DNA from: Rhodocollybia butyracea
Taxonomy: Eukaryota > Basidiomycota > Agaricomycetes > Agaricales > Omphalotaceae
Reading direction: 5' to 3'
DNA: 64,000 bases
Assembly: GCA_015501585.1 (NCBI GenBank)
Contig: JADNRY010000003.1
Span: 992,001 to 1,056,000 of the forward strand
The translations under genes and the position numbers were made by a program. Below the pieces are notes generated by a model. It saw nothing but the letters and a program-made list of their open reading frames with translations, searched no databases and was not told the origin of the DNA. Below, piece after piece: positions 12,720 to 24,349 of this stretch (within the stretch, counting starts at the first letter, position 1; each line of letters begins with the position of its first letter).

Positions 12720-13871
12720 ATGGGCCGCTGGACACAATATGACGAGGTAAAATTGGGTCTATACTGAACCAGGGTGTTAACGCTCAACACTGATTTACTA
12801 CAATAGGATGACTACCGCCTTCCCTCAGGCTTCAAACGTACGGGATACGACGCAGATACCGGTCAGTATACCTTCGAAGATCACTCCGGTAATACATGGA
12901 ACGGTGCTGCGCACCAAGAATACGGTACCCTGCGTCGTCCAAATAGCCCGGCCACAATGAAACCACGGACATCGTCCAAACCGGCAACCAAACCGGCAAC
13001 CACTGGCTCTCTCGAAGAACCATGGACCTCTGTCACAGAGGAAATGGCTGCTCTCAATCTCTCCGAGCTCAACTCAAACCCAATGTATCCCCGTACCGTT
13101 TCCCAGCGACCAAACAGGTTTGTAAGAAGCGCAAAACGCTTAGTTGCTCGGATTCGTCGAAGCTTATCTGCCCCCACCACGGATGAGCATCGTCATAGAT
13201 CTGGTCCTTCGGTGGCCAGGGGATCGAAGCATTCAACTACAAGGAACGCCGGACTCGGACGGTACGCCACAGTGAAAGGAACTACCTCTTCTTCAGCCCT
13301 CCAACCATCGGAAACGAGGTCCCACTCGAGATCCAAATCACATCGTGGTCGAGATGGTTTGGAACGTAGTGCCTCCATGTCTCACGCTAATCCTATCTCG
13401 AGGCGTACAACTTCGTCAGCTCATCGGCCACTAGTTACAACTACTCTACATTCAAGTTCGCCACAAACTTCGCCTCCAGCTGTTCCTGTGAAGGAAAATA
13501 GAGATTTACGACGAGGAGTGGCTCCTGCATCTCATCCCTTAGCTCATCGTCAGACCTCTACTTCCACGGGTCAAGCTCATGCTCTACATGCTCCACATTC
13601 ATCCTCATCTTCTCGTCCTTCTCGTCCTCCCTCCTCTCCTGCCCACAAGTCCTCTGCAAACAAACCTCTGCCTGACTCAAGCCGTACTCGTCTAAATCGT
13701 TCAAATACAGATGTGCGGGTCCGCGATCCTGAATCTGCGAAGCCAAGGGGGAGCTCGTCGAACCATCGACCGAGTGGACGGAATGAGTCTCATCAGTCCA
13801 AGTCTACAAGGGCGGAGACTCGTCATGACCACCGGCGCCATGTCTCCGCGGATGATAGAGCCAGAAGATGA
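12720..13871 (+). CDS. Ser/Arg-rich protein with conserved N-terminal GRWTQYDE module, 363 aa
   Basis: Function is unknown. Exon 1 (12720-12746) encodes MGRWTQYDE and ends at a GT donor; a 60-base intron follows, and exon 2 is 12807-13871. The first ~50 residues form a compact module with aromatic and acidic residues (DDYRLPSGF, then GYDADTGQYTFEDHSGNTW) that suggests a small folded, possibly WW-like, domain; that is inference. The remainder is low complexity, rich in Ser, Pro, Arg and His, and ends in repeated basic-polar motifs (ETRHDHRRHVSADDR), so it is probably disordered. Two paralogues lie in the window: a decayed one at 43.1-43.8 kb and a frameshifted one at 48.9-50.1 kb. All three keep the short first exon. 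I believe this N-terminal module recurs in basidiomycete proteins, but I cannot name a family. Confidence 0.8.
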
Positions 13872-14355
13872 CACGATTAAAGTTTGGACTCCTCGATTTT
13901 CTCTACAAGTATAACCTTATCTCCACTACGAACTATGTACATAACAATTTGCGACCTTTTGCGACTGTCCCTCCAGGGAGAATAGTCTATATTATGCGCG
14001 CGTGTATGGTCGGACATGTTTATCTATGTTTCTTTCTTTGAAATTCACAAGTTGCTATCCAATCCCAGCCAAGAAATGCTTTTCGATGAGTATATGTCGC
14101 CACAGAGTTGCCACAGAGCCGCCACGGGGCCACGATAGCTTTAGTTACCTTGAACACAATGGTTGAGCCGGACCTTTTTTCCAGGCGCACAACTTTGGCT
14201 CATAATTATAAGTTCACGTCAATCTACTGCATCAAAAGGACTCGAAGTTTAGTTCAATCCAAAGCAAAATATGGTGAAATTTGGAGTAGGCGCTTATTTG
14301 CCTCAGAAGCGCTCAAGTTTCGCGACTGCGTTCCGTCGTTTGACCTTGACCATCG
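13872..14355. other. Intergenic spacer
   Basis: This is the 3' region of the Ser-rich gene followed by the promoter region of the next gene. There is a run of alternating GC near 13997 (GCGCGCG). No other feature was recognised. Confidence 0.4.
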
Positions 14356-15655
14356 ATGCAACGACTTCCAGCTTCAAGATTTTGGTTCTGTCTGGCACGA
14401 AGGAACCTGTCCATCTCGTCTTCAGTCAGAAGCCATGAAAATCCTCTTGTAAGCTCATTTCTTTTTAACCATTCCAAATCTTTTTTTTAATCAACTGACT
14501 CGTTACTCACTGCAGATTTTATAACTAGGGTTTACCGCACAATAATGCTCATATGCCTCCACAAATGCCCCGAAAGGCCCTATAAGTGGTGGTTTGCCAC
14601 CCAAACGTAAGATTCCAAACGTGAAGCACACTGTTTTGGTATCGAGCTGTAAAGGTGGCGTCGGGAAGAGTACTGTCGCTGGTACGTGTTTCCAGTAGTG
14701 TTGAAGTATTCTTGACCTGAAGGATTCTCTACAGTAAATTTGGCGGTATCTCTTTCCCTCCTTCCACAACGTCTACGCGTCGGTATACTGGATCTTGATG
14801 TATTTGGACCATCAATACCAACGCTCATGGGCTTAAAGGGCATTGACGAGCCCGAACTGACACAAAGTCATTATTCTGCTGCCAATCGTCTCTCAACTTT
14901 GTGTTAATATGGACTTTGCAGGTGGTGCTCTGATACCGATAACAAATCATGGGATTCCAACAATGTCTATGGCATATCTCCTTCCCTCTCAGCCGTCATC
15001 CAACTCGGCGCCAGCAACTAACGAGGACACACCGGTAGTCTGGCGCGGACTGATGGTGCAAAAGGCCGTTCAGCAGCTTTTGTTTCAGACCGACTGGTCT
15101 GCGGGTGGAGCGTCATCAGGTTTGGATGTTCTAGTCGTAGATCTTCCACCTGGCACCGGAGATATCCCGCTCAGTGTAGGTCAATTGGTTGATGTCGATA
15201 GTACGTTGATCATTCCTTCTCGCTTGTTAACCTCGCTAACTGAAAATTCTATCATCTCTCTAGGTACGGTGATCGTTACGACTCCGGATTCCTTGGCCCT
15301 CTCCGACGTCCGGCGAGGGGTTGCCATGTTCCGAAAGCTCAACCTTCCTCTCACCGGGCTAATAATCAACAACGCTTACTTTGTCTGTGCGAATTGCACC
15401 AGCAAGCATTACCTATTTGGCGACCCGAACGACGAGAACAGTGCATTTAGTGAGGGTGTGCGTGCGATGGGTATGGGAGGAGATAAAATTCTTGGCCAGC
15501 TCCGTTGGTGGTGATGTTGGAAGAGGAAGCGATAAGGGTGTGCCGTATGCTTTGAGTGGTGGAGCAAAAGAGGAGTCAGGGCCAGGGGTGATGTGGAGAA
15601 CCGCGATGCAAGATATCTCGGAGAGGGTTTTTGAGGCGATGAAAGAGAGAAGTTG
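14356..15655 (+). pseudogene. Mitochondrial P-loop NTPase, NUBPL/Ind1 (Mrp/NBP35) type, with two lesions
   Basis: Ind1/NUBPL proteins deliver Fe-S clusters to respiratory complex I in mitochondria. Exons are 14356-14448, 14529-14681, 14735-14866, 14922-15200 and 15264-15655. Exon 1 encodes a basic, Arg/Ser-rich presequence (MQRLPASRFW onward) followed by the family motif HENPL. Later come the deviant Walker [39 protein letters not shown] and the FVCANC cluster-binding CxxC. Exon 2 has a one-base loss near 14580 in a C run, leading to TAA. The last exon has a deletion between two AGCTCC-like words near 15500, leading to TGA in the original frame. The residue before KGGVGKST is Cys where Gly is usual. 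Everything else is conserved, so the locus is a recent pseudogene or carries sequence errors. Confidence 0.82.
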
Positions 15656-15906
15656 AAAACACGCAGAAAATTTGCGCTCGAGAATTCATTCCACGTTCTT
15701 AAGGTACTTTATTTTAGTTCATTATCTATGTTCAACTACTGCGTTCAATACTATTGATAGGTTAATAGTCATAGTCCGGCTGGATTCTCAGTTCACTTTT
15801 CTGACCTGTATTTACATAAACAGACACTGGTCCAATGCTTCCAAACCCATTTCGAAGGTTCGACAGTTTTCCGGACCAGTGGAGAGGAATCTCGGGAGCA
15901 AGGCAG
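15656..15906. other. Spacer, no feature
   Basis: This is the 3' flank of the P-loop gene, with no recognisable coding sequence or repeat. Confidence 0.4.
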
Positions 15907-16160
15907 GCTTACACGGCCCAGTCGTCATTTTATTCAAAGAGAATATTAAACTCACTTTTGTCCTCGCTTCGTCGTCGTTCTCGCTACCCTACGCCACTTC
16001 CCCGCGTAACGCTCCGGCTTTACTACGGCTCTGGATCAGTCGTTCATTTCAGCACTCGTCTATCTCAACGTACACCTTCTCTTATACTTGGGCTTGGATG
16101 GTTTTTTCTCGTTTTGTTTTGGACTCGGAGGAGTTTAGGAACCGGAAAAAGAATATGTAC
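15907..16160 (+). pseudogene. Hydrophobin relic with internal deletion
   Basis: The order of surviving blocks matches a hydrophobin locus: a promoter-like CATTTTATTCAAAGAGAAT block (near 15926), a degenerate signal-peptide stretch (IKLTFVLA, then PRNAPA) at 15945-16020, and the 3' region marker CTTATACTTGGGCTTGGATG (near 16081) that follows the stop of the copies at 3791 and 5764. The leader, the true ATG, all cysteine-rich exons and the introns are missing or scrambled. It is a dead copy, and its 3' marker links it to the tandem pair rather than to the divergent third gene. Confidence 0.65.
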
Positions 16161-16344
16161 TTTGTATACGTATTACTTTGAACTAGAACGCTTTCACTGC
16201 CTTTGATTTTAGTCGACGACGTCGTCGAAGTTGGGTCTTCACCAACTGTTTTTTCCATCACATTGGAACTCCCCTGGAAAAGTGTTTGCCTAGACATGCT
16301 AGGTGCCGAAAAAAAAATGTTTTAGAAAGTGTTGTGCAGATCAT

Positions 16345-16431
16345 TGTCCCTGGCAGGAGTCGAGCCTGCGTCTTCACGGAATGCATGGGAACTGCCACAA
16401 CGTGATGATCTAACCACTAATCGACGGGGAC
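16345..16431 (-). tRNA. tRNA-His (GTG) with a 15-base intron
   Basis: The minus strand folds as a full cloverleaf. The acceptor stem is GTCCCCG against CAGGGAC with one mismatch. The D-stem is GATT/GATC around the loop AGTGGTTA. The anticodon stem is TCACG/CGTGA, and the T arm GCAGG-CTCGACT-CCTGC is perfectly paired. The anticodon loop reads TTGTGG, then a 15-base intron (CAGTTCCCATGCATT), then C, placing the intron right after position 37 as in eukaryotic nuclear tRNAs. The discriminator base is A and no CCA is encoded. Total length is 87, or 72 after splicing. The one acceptor mismatch and the atypical T loop leave a small chance that it is a tRNA pseudogene. Confidence 0.88.
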
Positions 16432-16520
16432 ATAGTTAACAATGATTTTACTGTTAATACATCCGACATCTTCGCAGTGAACACCTTGAGCAAAGCATCA
16501 TGCATCAGTATGTACATACT

Positions 16521-17695
16521 CTACTCATTAAAATACCTCAACATCTCTCTCCTCCTCTCCCTTTCCTGTTTATCCTTCCTCGCAAAGCCTCTCCTCCCTT
16601 TGCCCCATATCCCTTTTCGTATCCTCGCTTCTTCAGCTCGCTTGTAATGAGCGGCTAGTGCAGCTGCGTTGTGCGTTACACGTTTCATTGAAGCTTTATA
16701 CGGGCCTACGGTTTTGGCTTTCAGACCGATACCTAGACGGTCGGATTTGAGAACTGTTGGGATAGGAGTGAGGAGGGCTGTTCGGTGGCCGGTGACTACA
16801 TGTGAGGTTTGGGTACGAGGATCGATGATATCGTCTGCGTTCGAGTCCTGTTCATCGTCTGGTTCAGCTTCGGCCTCTGACCCTGCTTCTGAATCCAGGT
16901 CGAAATCGGAATCAGCCGTAAGGTCAACGACGTCGACCTTTCGAATTTCTGTAATTTCCCCGTCTCCGTCTCCTAGTTGAATTTCTATCTCTTCCTGCGT
17001 CTCTTTGGTATTCACTCTGGAGACATTCCTCCCGTTGACCTTTTTCCTCTGCTTTGTTCGATTCCGCCGTACGACATCGGCTCCTAAAACTTCACCTTCT
17101 CTCCAGCCGCTATTATGCAGCATCGCGTAACCTTTGTTGGAAGGCCCAATAGCAAGGAATACGGGGGTTTGAATTTGGTATTTGGAGGTGGAGGAGGATT
17201 TCGAGCAAGTAGGTCTGCGAGTGTGGGAGTCGGAGTACGAGTAGGCGAAGGTGTGGGCAAGGCTTTTTGGATGAACCAGTCGTTTTTCGAGATTGTAGGC
17301 TTATGAGCCTGGTGTTTAGGATTCTGAGCGGGAGGATTTTGAGGGACAGATGTAGAACGAGACGGACTCGGAGATGGATCGGTATTGGTGTCTGGTATGA
17401 TAGAACGATACCACCCAGAGATTTTCGAATCGCTAGTCGAGCTAGAGGAGCCAGCGCCTGGAGAGCTCGAATTTAGACTCGAGCTCCATCCAGAGCCAGA
17501 AGCTCGTACAAATCGTGGCGGCGGCGGAGCTCTTTGTTTGAAAGCTTTGGCTGATTCTGTTTGCCATTCGAGTTCAGAATCTTTGTCTATGTCGTCTTCT
17601 AGCGACTCAGATGGTAATTGTCCTGTGTCTCGTTCAAGCTGCTCTCTAGTTGCAGGGTCATAATGAGAGTATATCGTGTATGAGGTCGTAGCCAT
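16521..17695 (-). CDS. G-patch domain protein (GPANK1-like), one frameshift
   Basis: G-patch proteins bind RNA and often activate DEAH helicases in splicing or ribosome assembly. Translation starts at 17695 (MATTSYTIY). The first ~200 residues are polar and Ser/Pro-rich, with an acidic stretch and a PPPPPRF segment. Near 17150 the frame shifts by one base (a base appears missing after the codons for KPPY). The continuing frame gives LAIGPSNKGYAMLHNSGW and GEVLG, a G-patch core with its spaced glycines, then an acidic linker. The C-terminal block has LGIGLKAKT, HNAAALAAHYKRAEEAR and a basic tail, and the stop is at 16521. The two halves fit one protein of about 400 residues. The frameshift could be an assembly error or a new null allele; a short intron there looks unlikely. 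Confidence 0.75.
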
Positions 17696-18398
17696 GAAGG
17701 CAGGAAACAAGTAAGCCGAGCTGTGCGTGACCTGACTCAATTGTTTTCGGGACTCGTGAAATTGACTCACAACCAATTGCGAGCTTCTTCAGTATTCTAC
17801 GTGCAGGTATTTATCAGTTCTCAGCTTCTCTATATCCGCATCCCTCTGCATATTGTCTATTGCTCCACCAACTTCTCTGTGGTCGATAGAATGCTTTCTC
17901 GAATATAATCGCCTCGTTTCTTCATTCGTTTTCTTCACGCCGGGCGCTCCTCAAATTCAAGCTGTAATTAACGTTTCGCGCAATATTCCCCACCCAGTTC
18001 TGGCACATCGATCCGCTACAAACACGCCTTCGCTCTAAGCTTTCTCGTTGATCGCGACCCTCCGTTAAGGCTGAATAGCCCATCTTGGTGTCACACTGTT
18101 CTTTTTATTTGGTGCTTCAAAAATGGCCGTCGAGTGTATAGTCGAAGTGCATCAGTTTCCCGCTCGTCCTCGTTGAAGATAACTAAGTTCCTGGGAATTT
18201 GGCCGGCGAAATACTGTCTCAGTTATTTGTCTCGAACTCTTGCGCTTTGGAAAAACACGAAGATATGCTATTACTCCATGGAATCCTTTTAAGTATAATG
18301 TTCGTGGATGGACAAATTTCAAATCACGTTGTGAAACTGTAATCTTTCTCTAGTGACACTCATCTGTTTCACTGCTCTTTTGACTGGAGATCCACAAT
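17696..18398. other. Intergenic spacer between the G-patch gene and the membrane-protein array
   Basis: No domain or repeat was recognised. The last ~60 bases (TCTGTTTCACTGCTCTTTTG) are shared in similar form before other copies of the array, so the array repeat unit begins within this spacer. Confidence 0.4.
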
Positions 18399-19697
18399 AT
18401 GTCGTTGTCCAATGAATATGTCAAGCTGCCGACTTCTGTACGTTTATCTTTGTCCAGTTCTTCCCACTACTAACACTACTCTCTGAAAAGGAGCATGTCT
18501 CACTACCCGGAAGCCCCACTACCAGTCTTTGTAGCACGGTGAGCGATGTGCTCACCCTCGAGACCAGTCACCACGGCCATTTCTGCCAAAATTCAGCGAC
18601 AGTGAAGCACGATTTCTCGATTTTGCGTCGCCCGCTTCGCATTTGGAAGATATGGATATCGCAGATGCTCTCGCTCTCAAGCTCCGAAAGAAGTTGTTGT
18701 CAGAGATCACTGGCCTTGCCTTGCGAGTAAGTTTCTTTCCTTTCAGTAGTGAATTGACGTTGAATGCATTTTTACTTCTACCTAGACCTTCTTCCTTCCA
18801 GTATCAGCCTATGCATTATTCTTTTTGATTGTTTATCTAATGACCAGCCCGTTGGTTTTCGCTGTGAATCCAGGGCAGAAAACATGGGAGTGAGTGTATC
18901 CATGAAACTAAACTCTTCCTTATTGATCTCAAAACTACAGTTGCACCAACATTTCGATTTTTTCAACCCCTCTTTACATGTGCAAGATGTCAACCACTCT
19001 TTTCACGTCCAACATGTCCTATCCCATTCCTCCGCCCCGATTTCAGAGACCGAAATAGGGCGCGAGAAAGCCCATGTGTTTCTCCATTTTTTCCTCGTCC
19101 TCTTCTGCTACGACGCTATCCTCGTCTTGTTCATTTTCCGCAACGTCCGTGGATTCATTTCTTCGAAAATCACCAGGGCGTTATTCTCTTGCAGTGCTAT
19201 ATCGGAAACAAAGAATATCAGTTTGCCTCGAACAGGCCAGTGGGAGTTCACCGATACACACAATATTCGGGTCCCATGCGACCTGATTCTCGCACCTGGA
19301 AACCCAAAACAACTTTTTTCAAGGATGACTGGTCGTTTCTGGCCTGGCAACTTGGAATTATCGACTTTGTGCTCGTCTCAGTCACTTCAATGATTTGGGC
19401 AGCTCATGCGGACGGCATACATTCGGGAGAGTATGGGTTAAGGTTCTCTCTGAGCCACTTTATGTAATGCTTGGTATCATTGGGATGTTTGGTTTTGTGG
19501 TGGCGGCCACTGATGGATCAGAAGAGCTGATATCTCAGAATTTGAAACTCGAGACCTCTGGGACGGTGTTTTCCGATAACAGAGATGTAGCGTGGGGGGT
19601 GTGCGAGGAGATTTGGATGGCGATGGCGATGAATTCTGTGAAGTTGCGGAAGTTAAGCCAGAGAGAGAGAGTGGGGCACCCAGTCAGGATTGTATAA
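18399..19697 (+). pseudogene. Array copy A: four-helix membrane protein, two frameshifts
   Basis: This is the first of eight tandem paralogues (intact references at 20048 and 24679). Exon 1 (18399-18437) encodes MSLSNEYVKLPTS. Exon 2 keeps the DMDIADALALKL-like segment only partly, and exon 3 encodes the first helix. In the last exon one base is missing near 19168, where the intact copies have an Asp or Glu codon after SSKI, and another near 19441 after HSGEYGL. The C-terminal signature WGVCEEIWMAMAM and the final GHPVRIV are then read in the correct frame. It belongs with copies B, F, G and H (KLRKKL-type linker). No function is known. Confidence 0.8.
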
Positions 19698-20047
19698 TTG
19701 CGGTGGTGATAGCACTCGTGTAGGATGGGTCGTTTTTAGACCCTAAGAAACCACTGCTAGAGAAAAGGACCATTCAGAACTTGTTCGTAGGTTTTAGGCA
19801 GATTCCAGGAAGGCAGCTCCGCCGCGGCGGAGGCTCGGGAGAGTTGCACTACCGCGCTTCGACGGAGTTTACCTGTTTGAAACTTCGGAGCGTCAACTAC
19901 GCCTTTGATATTCGATTCTCGACATCGTATAGCTCAACACAGAGTACAAGAAAGGTGTTGGAGCTGTGGACAAATTTCAAATCACTTTGTAAGACCCCCG
20001 CGTAATCTTCTTCGTTGACGCTCATCTGTTCTACTGTGAACTACACT

Positions 20048-21250
20048 ATGCCGTCGTCCAACGAATATGTCAAGCTGCCGACTTCCGTCCGTTTTTAAAT
20101 TTTGCCCAGTTCTTCCCACTACTAACACTACTCTGAAAAGGAGCATGTCTCACTCCCTCACAGCCCCACTACCAGTCTTGGTAGCACAGTGGGCGATGCG
20201 TCGACTGAACCACCACGGCCGGAAGATACGGATATCGCAGATGCTCTCGCTCTCAAGCTCCGAAAGAAGTTGTTCTCAGAGATCACTGGCCTTGCCTTGC
20301 GAGTAAGTTTCTTTCCTTTGGATCGTGAGCTACCGTTGAATGCATTTCTAGACCTTCCTCATTCCAGTATCAGCCTATGCACTATTATTTTTGATTGTTT
20401 TTCTGATGAGCAGCCCGTTGGTCTTTGTTGAGAATTGGGGGCAGAAACCATGCAAGTGAGTGCATCTATGAAAACTAAACTCTTTCTTATTGGTTTTAAA
20501 AACTACAGTTGCACCAACATTTCAAATACTTCAACCCCTCTTCTCATGTCCAACACCTCTCATCCCTCTCATCCCATTCCTCCGCCCCCGATTTCAGAGA
20601 CCAAAATAGGACGCGAGAAAGCCCAGGTGTTTATCCAATTTTTCCTCATCCTTGTCTTCTACGACGCTGTCCTCGTCCTGCTCACTTTCCGTAACGTTCG
20701 TGGATTCGTTTCTTCGAAAATCGAAAAAGGCGTTAGCCTCTTGAAGCGCAACATCGAAAACAACGAATATCGGTTTGCCTTGGACCGGCCAGTGGGAGTA
20801 CATCGATACACACAATATTCCGGTTCCATGCGGCCTGATCCTCGTACCTGGAAACCCAAAACAACTTTTTTTAAGGGTAACTGGTCGTTTCTGGCCTGGC
20901 ATCTCGGGATTATCGACTTTGTGCTCGTCTCAATCACTTCAATCATTTGGGCGGCTCATGCGGAGGGCATACATTCGGGAGAGTATGGGTTAGGTGTTCT
21001 CTCTAAGCCATTTTATATAACGTTTGGTTTATTTGGGGCGCTTGGTCTTATGGGGGCGGCCATTTATGGGTTAGAAGAATTTGTATCTGGTAATCTGAAA
21101 CTGGAGACCTCTGGGGCGGTGTTTTCTGATAAAGGAGATGTAGTGTGGGGGATGTGCGAGGAGATTTGGATGGCGATGGCGATGGATTCTGTGAAGTTGC
21201 GGAAGTTAAGCCAGACAGAGGCAGTGGGGCACGCAGTCAGCATTGTATAA
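20048..21250 (+). CDS. Array copy B: four-helix membrane protein of unknown family, intact, 348 aa
   Basis: I do not recognise this family. Exons are 20048-20086, 20141-20302, 20352-20455 and 20509-21250, with introns of 54, 49 and 53 bases, all GT-AG, and the joined frame is open. The protein has a polar N-terminal region of ~67 residues, a helix at 68-95 (its own exon), a loop with N-glycosylation sequons (NCT, NIS, NTS) and a proline run, a second helix at 142-165, a loop with RYTQYSGSMRPDPRTWKP, helices at 230-253 and 270-290, and a C-terminal tail with WGMCEEIWMAMAMDSVKLRK. No cleavable signal peptide is seen. The sequons suggest that the helix 1-2 loop is lumenal or extracellular. It is one of two fully open copies of eight, which suggests selection still acts on it. 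A receptor, transporter or structural role cannot be decided. Confidence 0.85.
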
Positions 21251-21807
21251 TCACGAAAAAATTGTGGTGATAGCACTTGTGTAGGATAGCTTCAGGCCCT
21301 AAGACACCACCGAAATTTATTACCGTCAATGCCTATTCTAGAGAAAAGACCTTTCAGAGCTTGTACGTAGGTTTCAGGCAGGCCGCAGCGGAGGCTCGGG
21401 AGAGTTACACTACTGCCATTGGCCGCTTCGACCATAGTACGGCCTTGACATCTCGACATTTTATAGCTCAACATGCATGCATCTTCTCTATGCTCTTTCT
21501 CGTGATCTCGACGTGACGTTCCGAGCCGGAGTTCGCCAATGGCCATCAGTGCATACTTTTACACCCATGTTCGTAGCATGTTCTCTATGATTGATTCTCA
21601 CTGAGGTTGAGATCTCTCCATCTTGCTATCTTATTATGCTGTTCTTTCTCTTTGGTGTTTCATCAGATGTCCGCTTGTTCTCAATACTCAGGCTTCCGCT
21701 TGAAGATGAAGATAGCACTTCGCTGTCCAACATCGGATCGTGGTCTTAGTCCCAGGATATCTTGATATTCTTGAACCATAGGATGGCGACGATAAATCGA
21801 ACGGAAC

Positions 21808-21862
21808 GGTGGTACGTAGCTCAATGGTAACTGTACTAGAGCGGTTTTCTGGATGCCCGGCT
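21808..21862 (+). repeat. Upstream repeat with tRNA-like A box (site 1)
   Basis: The segment GTAGCTCAATGGTAACTGTA followed by CTAGAGCGGTTTTCTGGATG recurs near 23870, 24354 and 26340, each time in the spacer upstream of an array copy. It resembles the 5' half of a tRNA (A box TAGCTCARTGG, D-arm pairing GCTC/GAGC). No B box or T arm could be found. Confidence 0.5.
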
Positions 21863-22117
21863 GTTCCTAAATGGGACCACGTCGGTAATACTACCACTTA
21901 CTAATACTAGCCACTCAAGGCCATGTGAGCACTTAAGTGACGTCGCCAATTCAGAGCCCCACCTCTTGATGAAAGTTGCAAGCAAGCCGCTACCTCGAGC
22001 TCAGCCTAGGACAGATTTCAGATCGTGCTGTAAAGACCCTTGACAGCTGTGTAAAGTCTTCTTCCTTGGCGCCCATCCGTTCTAAGTACTCTGTTGACCG
22101 AGCTACTGAACTATACC

Positions 22118-23347
22118 ATGTCCAACGAATATGCTAGGCTGCCGACTTCCGTACGTTTTTATGTTTTTGTTCCACTTCTTGCCACTAACACCACTTTCTG
22201 AAAGGAGCCTATCTCACTAATCCACCCACTACAAAACCCTACTGCCAGTGTTGATAGCACAGTGAGCCCTAACAGTGATATCCCCATCCTCGAAAACGAA
22301 CTATCTCGGCAATCTTTGCCAAAGGTGACCGACGAAGCACAAGTTTTCCAGTCGGCGCCATCTGCACCTGATAACGTCTCGAACCCGTATTCGAAAGATA
22401 TGGATATCGCAGATGCTCTGGCTACCAAGGTCCGAGACAAGTTGTTGTCAGAGATTAATAGCCTTGCTTGGCGAGTAAGTTTCCTCCGCTTTCAGTAGTG
22501 AGTTGATGTTGAATGCATTTCTACTTTCACCTAGACCTTCCTTTTTCCAGTATCAGCGCATGCACTATTCTTTTTCGTTTTTTATCTGACGACCAGCCCA
22601 TCGGCTCCCGCCGAGTCATGCAAGTGAATGCATCCATAAAACTAAACTGTTCCTTATTTAATTTAAAAATTATAGTTGCTCAAACATTTCAACATTTCAG
22701 CCTCTTAATTCCACTCTTCCGACTCCGATTTCAACTGAAATATGGCGCGAGAAAATCCACGCATCCATCCAATTTTTCTTCCTCCTTGTCTGCTACAACG
22801 TTGGCATTGTGCTGCTTATTTTCCGTACTATCCGTGGAGGGATCTCCTCAAAAATCGACATAGGCATGGCCCTCTTGAAGCTCTACATCGGAAACAACCA
22901 GTACCAGTATGCCTCGGACCAGCCACTGAGAATACATCGATACACACAGTATTCTGGTCTCATGCGGCCTGATCCTCGCACCTGGGAACCCAAAACAACT
23001 TTCTACAAGGGTGGATGGTCAAATCTGGCCTGGGCAGTCGCAAGTATCGGTTTCCCGTTCATTACAATCTTTTTGTGGGCAGGCCCACATTTAGGAGCAT
23101 ACGAAGTAAGCTATGTGCTCTGTGGTATCTTTGGGTTGCTGGGTCTTGGGGGGCGGCGATTTATGGGACAGTAGGATTTACAGTTCAGCGTCAGAGACTG
23201 GACATCTCTGGGACAGTGACTTCCGATGAAAAAGTAGTGTGGGGACTGTGCGAGGAGGTTTGGATGGCGATGGGGATGGATGCTGCGAAGTTGAGGGGCT
23301 TGAGTCAAGTAGTGGGAGTGTGGGAGTCAGGAGTCGGAATTGTATGA
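22118..23347 (+). pseudogene. Array copy C: four-helix membrane protein, one homopolymer frameshift
   Basis: Exons are 22118-22150, 22205-22474, 22535-22623 and 22676-23347. Exon 1 encodes MSNEYARLPTS. Exon 2 has 90 codons, including DMDIADALATKVRDKL, and exon 3 encodes the first helix. The last exon is open from the NCSN sequon through RYTQYSGLMRPDPRTWEP. Near 23150 a run of six G stands where copy D's frame and the continuing sequence require seven; this shifts the frame into an early stop at 23174. The frame after it encodes the full C-terminal part (AAIYGTVGFTVQRQRL onward to GVWESGVGIV). With one extra G the gene would be intact, so a sequence error is a real possibility. Confidence 0.82.
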
Positions 23348-23867
23348 TAACATGTTGAAGAGGAGGCTTCAAAATTTGCGCTGATAGCACTTGTGTAGGT
23401 ATTTAAATTTTGTACAGTTAGTTAGATAGCTTCAGGCTAGGACAGAATTGAACGCTGAAATTCATTATCGTAACGGCCAATTCTAAAGCAAAGACCTTCA
23501 CGGTTCTCTTAGGTTCTAGGAGGCAGCTCCCCGCAGCAGCAGTGGAGGTCCGGATGAGTTACACTGTCACTGACCCGCTCTGACAGAATTTACCTATCTA
23601 AAGCTTCGGAGCGTCAGCGTACGCTCAATTCTTGGCATTTTATAGCTCAGCATGCATCTTTGCGCCTTCGCTGTTCTTTCAGCTCTAGAACGACTTTCTT
23701 CACTCGAGAGAATTCTGGCGTACGATACTCTTTGGACAATTTGTTGACTATCCCGGGCCGGAGCTCACCGTCACACGTTTCTCCGCCTTGAACATCATCG
23801 CACAGCTGGTCATAGTCTCACTGCAGGATGTCTTGATATTCAACCATTGGATGGTGGAAGGGACAGT

Positions 23868-23922
23868 GGTACATAGCTCAATGGTAACCGTGCGTGCCTA
23901 GAACGGCTTCCTAGATGACAGA
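23868..23922 (+). repeat. Upstream repeat with tRNA-like A box (site 2)
   Basis: This is the second occurrence of the A-box-bearing segment (TACATAGCTCAATGGTAACC), inside a ~190-base block (about 23808-24003) that also recurs at 26281-26472. Confidence 0.5.
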
Positions 23923-24349
23923 ATTAGCAATTGTGAGCTCTTCTTCTATATTATTGAACCCTATAAGTTCTACGTTGACAACCTCTTTCCAGAGGGTACT
24001 GTCACTCTTTTAGTCCTAAGCTTTACTCCCTGGAAAATTTGTTTGTTTCCGTGAATTGTTTGCCTTGCGCTTTGGACAAATGTCAAACACGAAAATAACG
24101 CACGTCTACTATACTTGCAAGGCTGCTATTGGTTCATGAATCCTTTTGTGCGTTTGAAGAGGTATATGAAAGTTACAAGAAAGCGGCCGCTACATGACTC
24201 TATCTCTGGTACTTCATCAGATGTCCGCTTGTTCTCAACACTCAGGCTCCCGCTTGAAGATAGAACTTCGCTGTCCAACATCAGATCGTGGTCTTAGTCC
24301 CAGATGTCTTGATATTCAACCATAGTGGCGACGATAAATCGAACGGAAC

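Noticed and set aside
22159..22440. Minus-strand frames of 68-93 codons that recur opposite exon 2 of array copies C, D and H
   Set aside because: They are antisense shadows of a conserved exon, which explains their recurrence.
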